DNA of 14,116 nt, taken from Terriglobia bacterium (lineage in GTDB: Bacteria; Acidobacteriota; Terriglobia; UBA7540). Position 1 is the first letter of the stretch. Each line of letters starts with the position of its first letter. The notes below the pieces were generated by a model that saw nothing but the letters and a program-made list of their open reading frames with translations, did no database searches and was not told where the DNA came from. The position numbers were made by a program, and so were the translations under genes. Below are positions 1-6,322 of the stretch, one piece after another. The DNA lies in the NCBI GenBank assembly GCA_020072905.1, contig JAIQGB010000127.1, forward strand, positions 1 to 14,116. Reading direction: 5' to 3'.

Positions 1-1
1 G

Positions 2-262
2 AGGGCAGAGGATGTGCTCGGTGATCAGGACGGATTCCCCCAGGCTTTAGAAAGAGTCAAGGAAAGGTTCAAAGCGGCTGGCTGGGAGGGTGACGGTGAG
101 ATCCGCCTCATGTGGATACCGCCGTTTGTAGGAGTCGGAGTGGAGGACACTTGGGGAGTCGGGATCTGGTTTGTAAAGCAAAGTAACAATGGCACGTCTT
201 GGATGGCCTCACCCGTTCCATTGCCATTCCCCCGACTGCTAGAACAGAACTCCGGCAGGTAG
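2..262 (+). CDS. Hypothetical protein, 3' part only (gene starts before the window)
   Basis: The reading frame is open from the first bases of the window to a TAG at 260-262, so this is the C-terminal part of a gene whose start lies upstream. A GTG at 14 is the first in-frame start-like codon, but nothing forces it to be the true start. The visible part is a short charged helix-like stretch (about residues 8-22 after that GTG) and then an aromatic, glycine-rich segment with IPPFVGVGVEDTWGVG and a later WFVKQSNNGTSW, which reads like beta-strands of a small soluble domain. No signal peptide or membrane segment is visible. I do not recognise the family and assign no function. It points the same way as the next gene, 86 bases downstream. 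Confidence 0.5.
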   Translation, partial: RAEDVLGDQDGFPQALERVKERFKAAGWEGDGEIRLMWIPPFVGVGVEDTWGVGIWFVKQSNNGTSWMASPVPLPFPRLLEQNSGR

Positions 263-348
263 GGTGAAACTACAGTCAAATGGTCTACCGTTCACCATAG
301 GGTCTCCGACAGACGACGGTCAAGCTCGCGGGGTTAAGGGGGGGAGGA

Positions 349-726
349 TTGGCGAAGAGAAAAACAAGGCGACTGGTCGAGGCGGAAGAGTTCGTGCTGA
401 AAGACTCCGGGGGAAATCGTCGTGCGGTACTAAAGATGGGAGAGCACGGCCCGATCTTCTACATGCTTGACGACGACGGCGACGTTCGCCTGACTCTGAG
501 TGCTTCGGACCATGGGCCGTACGTGGAGTTCTTTGAACCATGCACCGAAAGCATAATAGAATTCGGCATGTCCGAAACTAATCTTCACCTCACCTGCACA
601 TACCGGCCTGACGGCATACACGCCGAGGTCAACGTCGAAGTGAATGAAGACGGAATAGGTTTTTACGATAAAGACGCCCGGCTGTTATGCTCAGTGGCCG
701 GCAGCCATTTCAGACCTGCCGTATAG
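349..726 (+). CDS. Small beta-repeat hypothetical protein
   Basis: A 125-residue protein built from short repeated strands of the form F-x-L-x-D-x-x-G-x-x-R-A-x-L: about residues 15-30 (FVLKDSGGNRRAVLKM), 36-50 (IFYMLDDDGDVRLTLS) and a weaker copy near 102-115. This resembles the many bacterial hypothetical proteins in which a D-x-x-G-x-x-R turn separates pairs of beta-strands. Their function is not known to me. No signal peptide or membrane segment is visible. The start is TTG at 349; the frame has no ATG or GTG between it and the upstream TAG at 298-300. A purine-rich GGGGGGGAGGA lies directly before it, closer than usual for ribosome binding, so the start is uncertain. The gene may be co-transcribed with the partial gene upstream. 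Confidence 0.6.
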   Translation: MAKRKTRRLVEAEEFVLKDSGGNRRAVLKMGEHGPIFYMLDDDGDVRLTLSASDHGPYVEFFEPCTESIIEFGMSETNLHLTCTYRPDGIHAEVNVEVNEDGIGFYDKDARLLCSVAGSHFRPAV

Positions 727-777
727 TGGGCGGCCTCAGCACGGATTCTGCGTCGCGGGCTTTTCCCCATGTCGCAC

Positions 778-844
778 CAGCCCCGACAGGGGTTGAAGAT
801 TGTGGCCCACGGCGCGAGCCGCGGGTAAAGGCCCCGCAAGGGGC
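778..844. repeat. Palindromic intergenic repeat with two short hairpins
   Basis: Two tight stem-loops lie in tandem: CAGCCCC-GACA-GGGGTTG at 778-795 (one G.T pair) and GCCCC-GCAA-GGGGC at 831-844, the second with a GNRA-type loop. The stretch between them (CACGGCGCGAGCCGCGGGT) is also GC-palindromic in character. The arrangement resembles REP-like dispersed intergenic elements. The 60-codon frame running through it (687-869) is best read as translated repeat, not as a gene. Membership of a dispersed family is inferred from appearance only. Confidence 0.5.
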
Positions 845-879
845 GAAAGGAAAGCGCGGTTCCTGCTGATTTGTTACTG

Positions 880-965
880 CGACCACCCCTGTTTCCCCTC
901 CTTAACTAAGGAGGGGAGCACGCTTAATTCCCCTCCTCGTTCAGGGGGAGATTAAGGGGTGGTCG
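880..965. repeat. MITE-like palindromic element
   Basis: An 86-base element is bounded by a perfect 11-base inverted repeat, CGACCACCCCT at 880-890 and AGGGGTGGTCG at 955-965. Inside are two more stems: TCCCCTCCTTA / TAAGGAGGGGA (894-904 / 907-917, 2-base loop) and TTAAT-TCCCC / GGGGA-G-ATTAA (924-933 / 945-955, one bulged G). It has no coding capacity. The structure fits a small non-autonomous palindromic repeat. It may also work as a bidirectional transcription stop between the upstream plus-strand gene and the minus-strand operon that ends at 993, although no long T-run follows a stem. Confidence 0.65.
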
Positions 966-988
966 GCGGTGAGACGCCGCCGTTACAG
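965..988. repeat. Short GC hairpin at the operon 3' end
   Basis: GGCGG at 965-969 pairs with CCGCC at 977-981 and is followed by CCGTTACAG at 980-988. The element begins almost at the TAG of the transporter gene (993-995, minus strand). The CCGTTACAG string recurs at 6450-6458. It could be the terminator hairpin of the minus-strand operon, or part of the adjacent dispersed repeat. Confidence 0.4.
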
Positions 989-992
989 CGCT

Positions 993-2243
993 CTACTGAA
1001 TCAGCCACAGCCACAGGAAACCGAACACCAGCGTCGCCACGGTGATCGGCAAGCCCACCTGAAAATACTCGCGGAAGCTGATGGGCGCAACGTCCTTCGA
1101 GCGCTCGACGACGATGATGTTGGCGACCGAGCCGGTGATTGTCAGGTTTCCCGCGAGTGTGCTCGCCATGGCCAGCACCAGCCAACCCGTGTGCGGGTCG
1201 GCGAGGCCCGGAACGAGCGATTTCAAGAGCATGACGGCGGGCACGTTGCTGACGAGATTGGAAAGCACCGCCACGACCACGGTGAACGCAGCGGGATGAT
1301 GCAGGTTCCAGTGGTTCGCGAAGCCGAGCAGGCGTCCGGTCAGGCCGGCCTTCTCCGCGCCGCCCACGATGACGAAGAGCCCGACGAAGAAGACCAGCAG
1401 GCCCCAGTCCACCTCGTCGTAGACCCTCCGTGGCTCACGCGTGCGCGTGATGAGCATGATGGCTGCGCCGAAGGCTGCCACCAGCGCCGGAGGCAGGCCC
1501 GCAAGGAATCCGGCAATTACCATCAAAACGACGACGCCCGGCTTCACCAGGCGTGAACGGTCCACCGCCTCCACGGGGTCGGGAAGGTCGGTGACCGGAT
1601 CTCGCCTGCCGGCCCGCGCGCACAGAAGGTGAATCAGCAGCCAGTCGAGCAACAGACCCGCCAAGGCAATGGGACCGAGGTGCCGGAGGAAGTCGCCGTA
1701 GGAAATCCCCGAGAAGGATCCGATCAGCATGTTTTGTGGATTGCCGGTGATCGAGGCCACGCTCCCAATGTTCGAGGCCGTGGCGACAGCGAGCAGATAG
1801 GGCAAAGGCTTCACGCCCAGGCGCCGCGTGGCGGTGAGGACCAGCGGAACCATGGCCAGGCAGATGATGTCGTTGACGAAAAACGCGGAGAGGATGCCGC
1901 TCGTGAAGATCACGGTGGGCAGCAGGTGATGAGGCTTGAGCCGTGTCACGACGAGGTGCGTGATCCAGTCGAAGAAGCCGGCCAGGTGAAGGTAGGCGAC
2001 GATCAGCATCATCGAAAACAGTAGGACGACGGTGCTGAAGTCGATAAAGCGCAGTGCGTCCACGGGTAGAATGATGCGGAAGGCCACCATCAGCACGGCG
2101 CCGATTATACCGGCAGCCGGCCGGTCGATCTTCATGCCCGGAAACTTGCCCAGCGCGAAGACCAGATAGCTGCCCAAAAACACGCCGTAGGCGGCGAAAA
2201 TCTTCAGATCCGAAAGAGCCTGGGCGGGAACGTGCGGGATCAT
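993..2243 (-). CDS. SLC13/ArsB-type ion transporter (anion permease)
   Basis: A 416-residue inner-membrane protein with about eleven hydrophobic segments and the two-fold repeated architecture of the ion transporter superfamily that includes SLC13/DASS, ArsB and NhaD. The first repeat has the hairpin FFVNDIICLAMVPL (about 121-134) and NIGSVASITGNPQN (158-171). The second has LSNLVSNVPAVMLL and then AGNLTITGSVAN (364-375). The paired Asn/Gly-rich re-entrant motifs (GNPQN and GSVAN) are the substrate and cation site of this fold. The length fits the family. Substrate (arsenite, dicarboxylate, sulfate or other) cannot be told from sequence alone, and no arsR, arsC or arsA gene is nearby, so I do not call it arsB. 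The start is ATG at 2243, 16 bases after the stop of the upstream membrane gene, with no clear ribosome binding site, which suggests translation coupled to that gene. It is the last gene of a four-gene minus-strand cluster. Confidence 0.85.
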   Translation of the reverse strand: MIPHVPAQALSDLKIFAAYGVFLGSYLVFALGKFPGMKIDRPAAGIIGAVLMVAFRIILPVDALRFIDFSTVVLLFSMMLIVAYLHLAGFFDWITHLVVTRLKPHHLLPTVIFTSGILSAFFVNDIICLAMVPLVLTATRRLGVKPLPYLLAVATASNIGSVASITGNPQNMLIGSFSGISYGDFLRHLGPIALAGLLLDWLLIHLLCARAGRRDPVTDLPDPVEAVDRSRLVKPGVVVLMVIAGFLAGLPPALVAAFGAAIMLITRTREPRRVYDEVDWGLLVFFVGLFVIVGGAEKAGLTGRLLGFANHWNLHHPAAFTVVVAVLSNLVSNVPAVMLLKSLVPGLADPHTGWLVLAMASTLAGNLTITGSVANIIVVERSKDVAPISFREYFQVGLPITVATLVFGFLWLWLIQ

Positions 2244-2259
2244 GGGGCGTCGGGCATGA

Positions 2260-2931
2260 TTAAACCGGGGCCCGCCTTTCGAGTTTCACCAGGCGCGCGA
2301 TGCCGGCCACGAGGGTCCCAAGAAGCATTCCCGCCAGGATGGTGAACGCCACCCAGAGGAGCAACTGGGGAAAGAACCCGAGCCACAAATACTTCACCAA
2401 CGGACCCAGAGCAGGCACATCGGGCGGCACGGCGTCATAGTGCGTGCCCCAGTTGCCGCGGAAGGCGAAGAACATGATGAGGGCCACAGGCACGCGCGCG
2501 AAGTAACCGTAGGCAAGCAGGGTCTTGAACAGCGCCGGCCAGCCGCGCCGCGCCACGAGAGCCCCGACGACAAAGATCCCCCAGCCATAAAGCAGCCGTC
2601 CATAAAAGCTCTGTTCGACGCCCAGCAGTGCCGGCGCGAAGGCGAGGGCCACCAGGACGAGGGCTCCCAAAACGCTATACCAGATCGCTCTCAGAAACGA
2701 CGTGGGCTGCTGATCGGTGTTTGAGAGCCGCAGGGCGAAGTAGACGCCGAACACCGGCGCGAGCCAGGTGATGCCGATGATCGAAACGCCCATCGTGCGG
2801 TTGAACCACACATCGGACCAATGCTGGCGCTCTCCCACGAGGCGTAAGATCGTTACGGCCAGCGTGATAAGTCCGGGAATCACTATGAGCCGCCCAACGG
2901 ACAGGCGGCTCGGGCCGGTGGCTTCTGCCAT
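2260..2931 (-). CDS. Six-helix membrane protein, paralog C of a tandem triplet
   Basis: A 223-residue integral membrane protein with about six hydrophobic segments. It is clearly homologous along its length to the two genes upstream. Shared features are the N-terminal TLAVTILRLVGERQHW (about 23-38), GITWLAPVFGVYFALRL (53-69), AYGYFARVPVA (140-150), the polar loop GNWGTHYDAVP (159-169) and GFFPQLLLWV (185-194). The loop carries conserved Trp, His, Tyr and Asp that could form a ligand, metal or proton site (inference). I know of no function for this family. The ATG at 2931 has a good ribosome binding site, AAAGGAG with a five-base spacer. It lies 51 bases after paralog B and 16 bases before the transporter. 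The C-terminus is short and basic (KLERRAPV). Confidence 0.75.
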   Translation of the reverse strand: MAEATGPSRLSVGRLIVIPGLITLAVTILRLVGERQHWSDVWFNRTMGVSIIGITWLAPVFGVYFALRLSNTDQQPTSFLRAIWYSVLGALVLVALAFAPALLGVEQSFYGRLLYGWGIFVVGALVARRGWPALFKTLLAYGYFARVPVALIMFFAFRGNWGTHYDAVPPDVPALGPLVKYLWLGFFPQLLLWVAFTILAGMLLGTLVAGIARLVKLERRAPV

Positions 2932-2982
2932 GAGTACTCCTTTCCGGGGGGCGCGATCGACCGGCTGCTCGTCGGCATCCGC

Positions 2983-3636
2983 TCACGCAGCCATGGGCTT
3001 TCGGGATTTCACCTGCAACGCGATCGCCGCTGCAACACTTCCGACGAGCACGCCGACCGTCAGCGTCAATCCTACCCACCAGACGAGTTGCGGAAAGAAA
3101 CCGAGCAAGAAGTATTGGGCGAGGGGGCTCATCCTCGTGGTGGGGAAGGCCAAGGCGCTGTAGTGCGATTCCCACGCCCCCAGCGTCGCCAGTAGCATGA
3201 CAATGGCGACGGGAATCCGCGCCAGATAGGCATAGGCAATAAGGACCTTGTAAAGGCCTCTCCAGCCGTAGCGCGGGAGCATCCCACCCAGCGCCGCCGT
3301 GCCCCACATCACGACCAGGCCGTGGAGGCTCTGGAAAGCATACTGGAACATCAGGAAGCCGGCAGCCAGAATCGCGAATCCCAGCGCGGCGTAGCCGATT
3401 GCGCGCCCAGGACGCTCGGGAGCTTCACCCAATTTGGCGAGTCGAAGTGCGAAATACACGCCGAAGACCGGGATCAGCCAGACGATGCCCACGATCGCGC
3501 CCCCGCCACCCGGCGTGGGATTGAACAACGTTCGTGACCAGTGCAGGAGTTCGCCCGTCACGCGCAGCAAAGTGACCGCGAGGGTGGCGACGGCGGGAAC
3601 GAGGACGAGTTTTGTGATCGAGATTTTTCCGCTCAC
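2983..3636 (-). CDS. Six-helix membrane protein, paralog B of a tandem triplet (divergent loop)
   Basis: A 217-residue membrane protein with about six hydrophobic segments, the middle copy of three adjacent paralogs. It keeps the scaffold motifs LAVTLLRVTGELLHW (19-33), GGGGAIVGIVWL (43-54), FGVYFALRLA (58-67), ARIPVA (139-144) and GFFPQLVWWV (179-188). In the polar loop it reads GAWESHYSA (153-161) where both sisters read GNWGTHYDA. The Asn, Gly, Thr and Asp are replaced, while Trp, His, Tyr and the final Ala remain. The start is GTG at 3636; the frame offers no ATG upstream and no strong ribosome binding site is visible. The gene lies 45 bases after paralog A and 51 before paralog C. The altered loop suggests a changed role, for example as a structural subunit, but that is inference. 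Confidence 0.72.
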   Translation of the reverse strand: MSGKISITKLVLVPAVATLAVTLLRVTGELLHWSRTLFNPTPGGGGAIVGIVWLIPVFGVYFALRLAKLGEAPERPGRAIGYAALGFAILAAGFLMFQYAFQSLHGLVVMWGTAALGGMLPRYGWRGLYKVLIAYAYLARIPVAIVMLLATLGAWESHYSALAFPTTRMSPLAQYFLLGFFPQLVWWVGLTLTVGVLVGSVAAAIALQVKSRKPMAA

Positions 3637-3681
3637 GGGAATTCTTGAAGATGCCGTGCGGGCCTTCCAGAGCCCCGGCCG

Positions 3682-4305
3682 TTAATCCGGCTGGTCCGCC
3701 GATGGGGGCGGCGGCTCCCAAAGAGGGGGCTTCTTCCTCCTCGGCAACGCGACGGCGATGGCTCCGAGCAACGAGCCGACAATCACTGTGTAGCCGATCC
3801 AGAAAATCAACTGAGGGAGAATGCCGGCGTAGAGATACTCTGCCCCCAGGGTCGTTGATCCGGCGTATCCCGTCGGCAGCGCGTCGTAGTGCGTCCCCCA
3901 ATTGCCACTCAGGGCCAGGTAAATGACCACAGCGACGGGAATTCGCGCCGCGTAGCCATAAGCGAGGAGAACCCTGCCCAGGGCAGGCCAGCCCCAAACG
4001 GGCAGCATCGCGGCGACCGCCATGATCAGATATCCGCCGGCCAACCGCGCGCTGAGCGAGAGCGGCGGCGAGAAGGCCAGTCTGGCGCCGAGATAGAAGA
4101 CCACTGCTCCCAGCACCGGGAGTCCAAAGCTGCGGCTCACGCGGAACGGAGTTGTTTCCTCCTTGGCGAGCTTGAGAGCGAAGTACGGCCCAAAGATCAG
4201 GGGCAGCCAGGTGATCCCCACCAGCGCGCCGCCGCCTCCCGCCTCGCGCCCAAAAAGAATTGGCGGCCACCGCTGCAATTCGCCGACCAAGCGCAGAATC
4301 GTCAC
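3682..4305 (-). CDS. Six-helix membrane protein, paralog A of a tandem triplet (start uncertain)
   Basis: First gene of the minus-strand cluster, 207 residues from the GTG at 4305, with about six hydrophobic segments. Family motifs are VTILRLVGELQRW (1-13), GGGGALVGITWLPLIFGPYFALKLA (23-47), AYGYAARIPVA (115-125) and GNWGTHYDALP (134-144). It ends in a proline-rich cytosolic-looking tail (PPLWEPPPPSADQPD) that the sisters lack. The GTG cuts off a conserved segment. Reading the same frame upstream gives TRTRVLGLILVPSLITLA, which matches the N-termini of B and C, yet no ATG, GTG or TTG occurs between 4305 and the in-frame stop at 4402-4404. The only family-like start positions are GTA at 4365 or a frameshift from the ATG at 4369. 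The gene may be start-damaged, use a rare start, or contain a sequence error. No function is known to me. Confidence 0.68.
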   Translation of the reverse strand: MTILRLVGELQRWPPILFGREAGGGGALVGITWLPLIFGPYFALKLAKEETTPFRVSRSFGLPVLGAVVFYLGARLAFSPPLSLSARLAGGYLIMAVAAMLPVWGWPALGRVLLAYGYAARIPVAVVIYLALSGNWGTHYDALPTGYAGSTTLGAEYLYAGILPQLIFWIGYTVIVGSLLGAIAVALPRRKKPPLWEPPPPSADQPD

Positions 4306-4507
4306 GGCCAGCGTGATGAGACTGGGAACCAGGATGAGTCCGAGGACTCTGGTCCGAGTGCCTACACATTTCGGGATTCTAGCCGATTTGACCCGCCATG
4401 GCTACAAAGGTTAAGGCGAACTGGGAGCTGCCGGCCCGGGTCTCTGGGGCGAGTGCCGACCCATCCGCAGGCCGGGGCGAACCCAAAGGGCAAAAAAGTT
4501 TTTGTTG

Positions 4508-4537
4508 CTGGCAGTTCGATATCTATCGTGCTAGACT
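4508..4537 (+). promoter_or_regulatory. Possible sigma-70-type promoter for the radical SAM gene
   Basis: CTGGCA at 4508-4513 and TAGACT at 4532-4537 are 18 bases apart, and the -10 is preceded by TG one base upstream (extended -10, TGCTAGACT). Each hexamer matches four of six consensus positions. If used, it gives a leader of about 240 bases before the ATG at 4786. It is a weak, single-site prediction. The same stretch must also hold the promoter of the divergent minus-strand cluster, for which I see no convincing boxes. Confidence 0.25.
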
Positions 4538-4604
4538 CCAATCTCAATTGAAGGGCTTTTCCTGTTTTCAGTTCGGGACTCACAGAGCCCTGGATGAGCG
4601 ATTT

Positions 4605-4768
4605 GCCCATCATCCGGAGGGAATGTCCCGCAGCCAGTGATGGCCGTGTTCAGCGCTCGGGAGCAGGCGACCAGGCTCCCGATCCAGTACTCTGCCAGTT
4701 TCCTTAAGCTGCGATTTAACGAACCGACCCCGGTAAGCAAGACCAAAAACTTCTCGGCGTCGCCGAGA
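4605..4768 (+). promoter_or_regulatory. Structured leader of the radical SAM gene (three stem-loops)
   Basis: The 480-base gap between the divergent genes has no convincing coding frame, but three foldable segments lie ahead of 4786. First, GCCCATCA / TGATGGC (4605-4612 / 4638-4644, one bulge) encloses GGGA-ATG-TCCC (4619-4629). Second, TCGGGAGC / GCTCCCGA (4657-4664 / 4675-4682) has a ten-base loop. Third, TCTCGGCG-T-CGCCGAGA (4752-4768) ends 17 bases before the start codon, directly before the purine-rich AAGGGCAGG. The last could be an operator or could gate ribosome access. Part of the middle stem-loop resembles a cobalamin-riboswitch B12 box, but the rest of that riboswitch is not recognisable. 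Confidence 0.35.
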
Positions 4769-4785
4769 CCAAGGGCAGGCTGGCC

Positions 4786-6264
4786 ATGAAAGTCTTGCTG
4801 GTATATCCCGAATTCCCCGACACGTTTTGGAGTTTCAAGCACGCTTTGCCGTTCCAGGGAAAGCGCTCGGCTTATCCTCCTCTCGGCCTGCTGACGGTCT
4901 CCGCGCTGCTGCCCTCGAGCTGGCCGAAACGCCTGGTGGATCTGAACGTCCGATCGCTCAAGGATTCCGACCTGGCCTGGGCGGACGTGGTGTTCTTCAG
5001 CGGCATGATGGTGCAGGGACCCTCGATGAAGGCGCAGATTGCGCGCGCCAAGCAGCGCGGTCTGCGCACGATCGTGGGGGGGCCGATTGCCAGCGCTCAG
5101 GATCCGGCGATCGCGGAAGCCGACCACGTGGTGGAAGGCGAGGCGGAAGAGATGATCCCCGGGCTCGTCGCGGACCTCGAGCGCGGCGAGGTGAAGCCGC
5201 ATTACGTGCGGAGTGAGCTTCCCGATCTCAAGCGGGTGCCGCTGCCGGACCTGCATCTGGCGAGCCTCCGCCGTTACAGCGCCATGGCCGTGCAATTCTC
5301 GCGCGGCTGCCCGTTCACCTGTGAGTTCTGCGACATCATCGAGATTTACGGCCGCCGCCCGCGCACCAAGGCGCCGGAGCAAATCCTGGCGGAGTTCGAC
5401 CAGCTCTACCGATTTGGCTGGCGTGGGCCGGTCTTCCTGGTGGACGACAACTTCATCGGCAACAAGAAATGCGTCAAGCTGCTCTTGCCGCGGCTCGTCG
5501 AATGGATGCGCGACCACAAGTTCCCGTTTTCGCTCTTCACGGAGGCCTCACTCAACCTGGCGGAAGACCCGGAACTGCTGCGCATGATGCGCGAGGCGCA
5601 CTTTACGCGCGTTTTCCTGGGCATCGAGACCCCGGTGGCCGAGAGCCTGAAAGAGACCACCAAGTTCCAGAACCTGCGCATGGATTTGCTCGAGAGCGTG
5701 CGGCTGATCCAGGCGCACGGCATCGAGGTGATGGCAGGCTTCATCGTGGGTTTTGACAGCGACCCACCGGACGTCTTCCAGCGGCAGATTCAATTCATCC
5801 GTGAAGCGGCGATTCCGCTTTCCATGGTGGGCCTGCTGACGGCCCTGCCCAATACCCAACTGTGGCGGCGGCTGAAAGCCGAGGGCCGGCTGATCAAGCA
5901 GAGTCTGGGCAGCAATACGCTGCTCGATCTGAACTTCATCCCCAAGATGGATGCCGAGGAGCTGCTGGCGGGTTATCGCCGCATCATGCAGACCATTTAC
6001 AGCCCGCGCGAGTATTTCGAACGCGCCTCGGCCTTCCTCTCGCAACTGGGTGAGGCGGCCCGTGCCCCCATTGTCTTCTCGGACATGATGGCGGTCGTCC
6101 GCTCGCTCTGGCGGCAGGGGTTACGCAGCAATTACCGCAAGGAGTACTGGAAGTTTCTGGCGCAGACCCTCCAGCAGCATCGCCAGCATCTCGGCAAGGC
6201 GATCACTCTGGCCATCATGGGCCACCACTTCTTCGAGCTGACCGCCAGCGACATGGAGAACTGA
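4786..6264 (+). CDS. B12-binding-domain radical SAM protein (DUF4070-like C-terminus)
   Basis: A 492-residue cytosolic enzyme. Residues 1 to about 145 form a Rossmann-like cobalamin-binding domain, starting MKVLLVYPEFPDTFW and including IVGGP at 96-100; I see no DxHxxG histidine motif, so a bound B12 would be base-off without His ligation, as in many class B radical SAM enzymes. The radical SAM core follows, with the [4Fe-4S] cysteines C175, C179 and C182 in RGCPFTCEFCDI (CxxxCxxC). Downstream it carries VFLGIETP (about 282-289) and an AGFIVGFD strand typical of this core. The last roughly 150 residues resemble DUF4070. Relatives with this layout include the hopanoid C-2 methylase HpnP, but the product here cannot be assigned to it; methylation or another cobalamin-dependent radical reaction is the family-level expectation. 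The start is ATG at 4786 behind AAGGGCAGG. The gene is a single transcription unit, divergent from the membrane-protein cluster. Confidence 0.88.
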   Translation: MKVLLVYPEFPDTFWSFKHALPFQGKRSAYPPLGLLTVSALLPSSWPKRLVDLNVRSLKDSDLAWADVVFFSGMMVQGPSMKAQIARAKQRGLRTIVGGPIASAQDPAIAEADHVVEGEAEEMIPGLVADLERGEVKPHYVRSELPDLKRVPLPDLHLASLRRYSAMAVQFSRGCPFTCEFCDIIEIYGRRPRTKAPEQILAEFDQLYRFGWRGPVFLVDDNFIGNKKCVKLLLPRLVEWMRDHKFPFSLFTEASLNLAEDPELLRMMREAHFTRVFLGIETPVAESLKETTKFQNLRMDLLESVRLIQAHGIEVMAGFIVGFDSDPPDVFQRQIQFIREAAIPLSMVGLLTALPNTQLWRRLKAEGRLIKQSLGSNTLLDLNFIPKMDAEELLAGYRRIMQTIYSPREYFERASAFLSQLGEAARAPIVFSDMMAVVRSLWRQGLRSNYRKEYWKFLAQTLQQHRQHLGKAITLAIMGHHFFELTASDMEN

Positions 6265-6322
6265 CGCCGGTACCCACGGGCGCTCGATTCATCACTCGGA
6301 CAATGGAGTTCCCGCAGGCTGG

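Noticed and set aside
687..869. 60-codon plus-strand frame
   Set aside because: It is read through the palindromic repeat and overlaps the end of the preceding gene; best explained as translated repeat.
993..2243. Naming the transporter arsB
   Set aside because: The fold is shared by several substrate groups and no arsR, arsC or arsA is in the window.
3425..4369. 314-residue minus-strand frame overlapping the membrane paralogs
   Set aside because: It crosses two homologous membrane genes in another frame, is Arg/Gly/Ser-rich and lacks membrane segments or family motifs; it is a shadow. Its ATG at 4369 matters only as a possible pre-frameshift start of paralog A.
4398..4640. 80-codon plus-strand frame in the divergent intergenic region, ending MSRSQ behind GGAGGG
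   Set aside because: No family resemblance or domain pattern. Its last ATG follows a ribosome-site-like GGAGGG but gives only five codons inside a hairpin, too little to claim a leader peptide.
4605..4700. Complete cobalamin riboswitch
   Set aside because: Only a B12-box-like loop and a vague core resemblance are present, and the length is far too short; kept only as a low-confidence finding.
4531..5517. 328-residue minus-strand frame opposite the radical SAM gene
   Set aside because: It lies antisense to a gene with clear catalytic motifs and has the composition of a GC-rich antisense shadow.
4786..6264. Naming the radical SAM gene hpnP
   Set aside because: It shares the layout (B12 domain, radical SAM, DUF4070-like end), but the N-terminus differs from what I recall of HpnP and no hopanoid genes are nearby.
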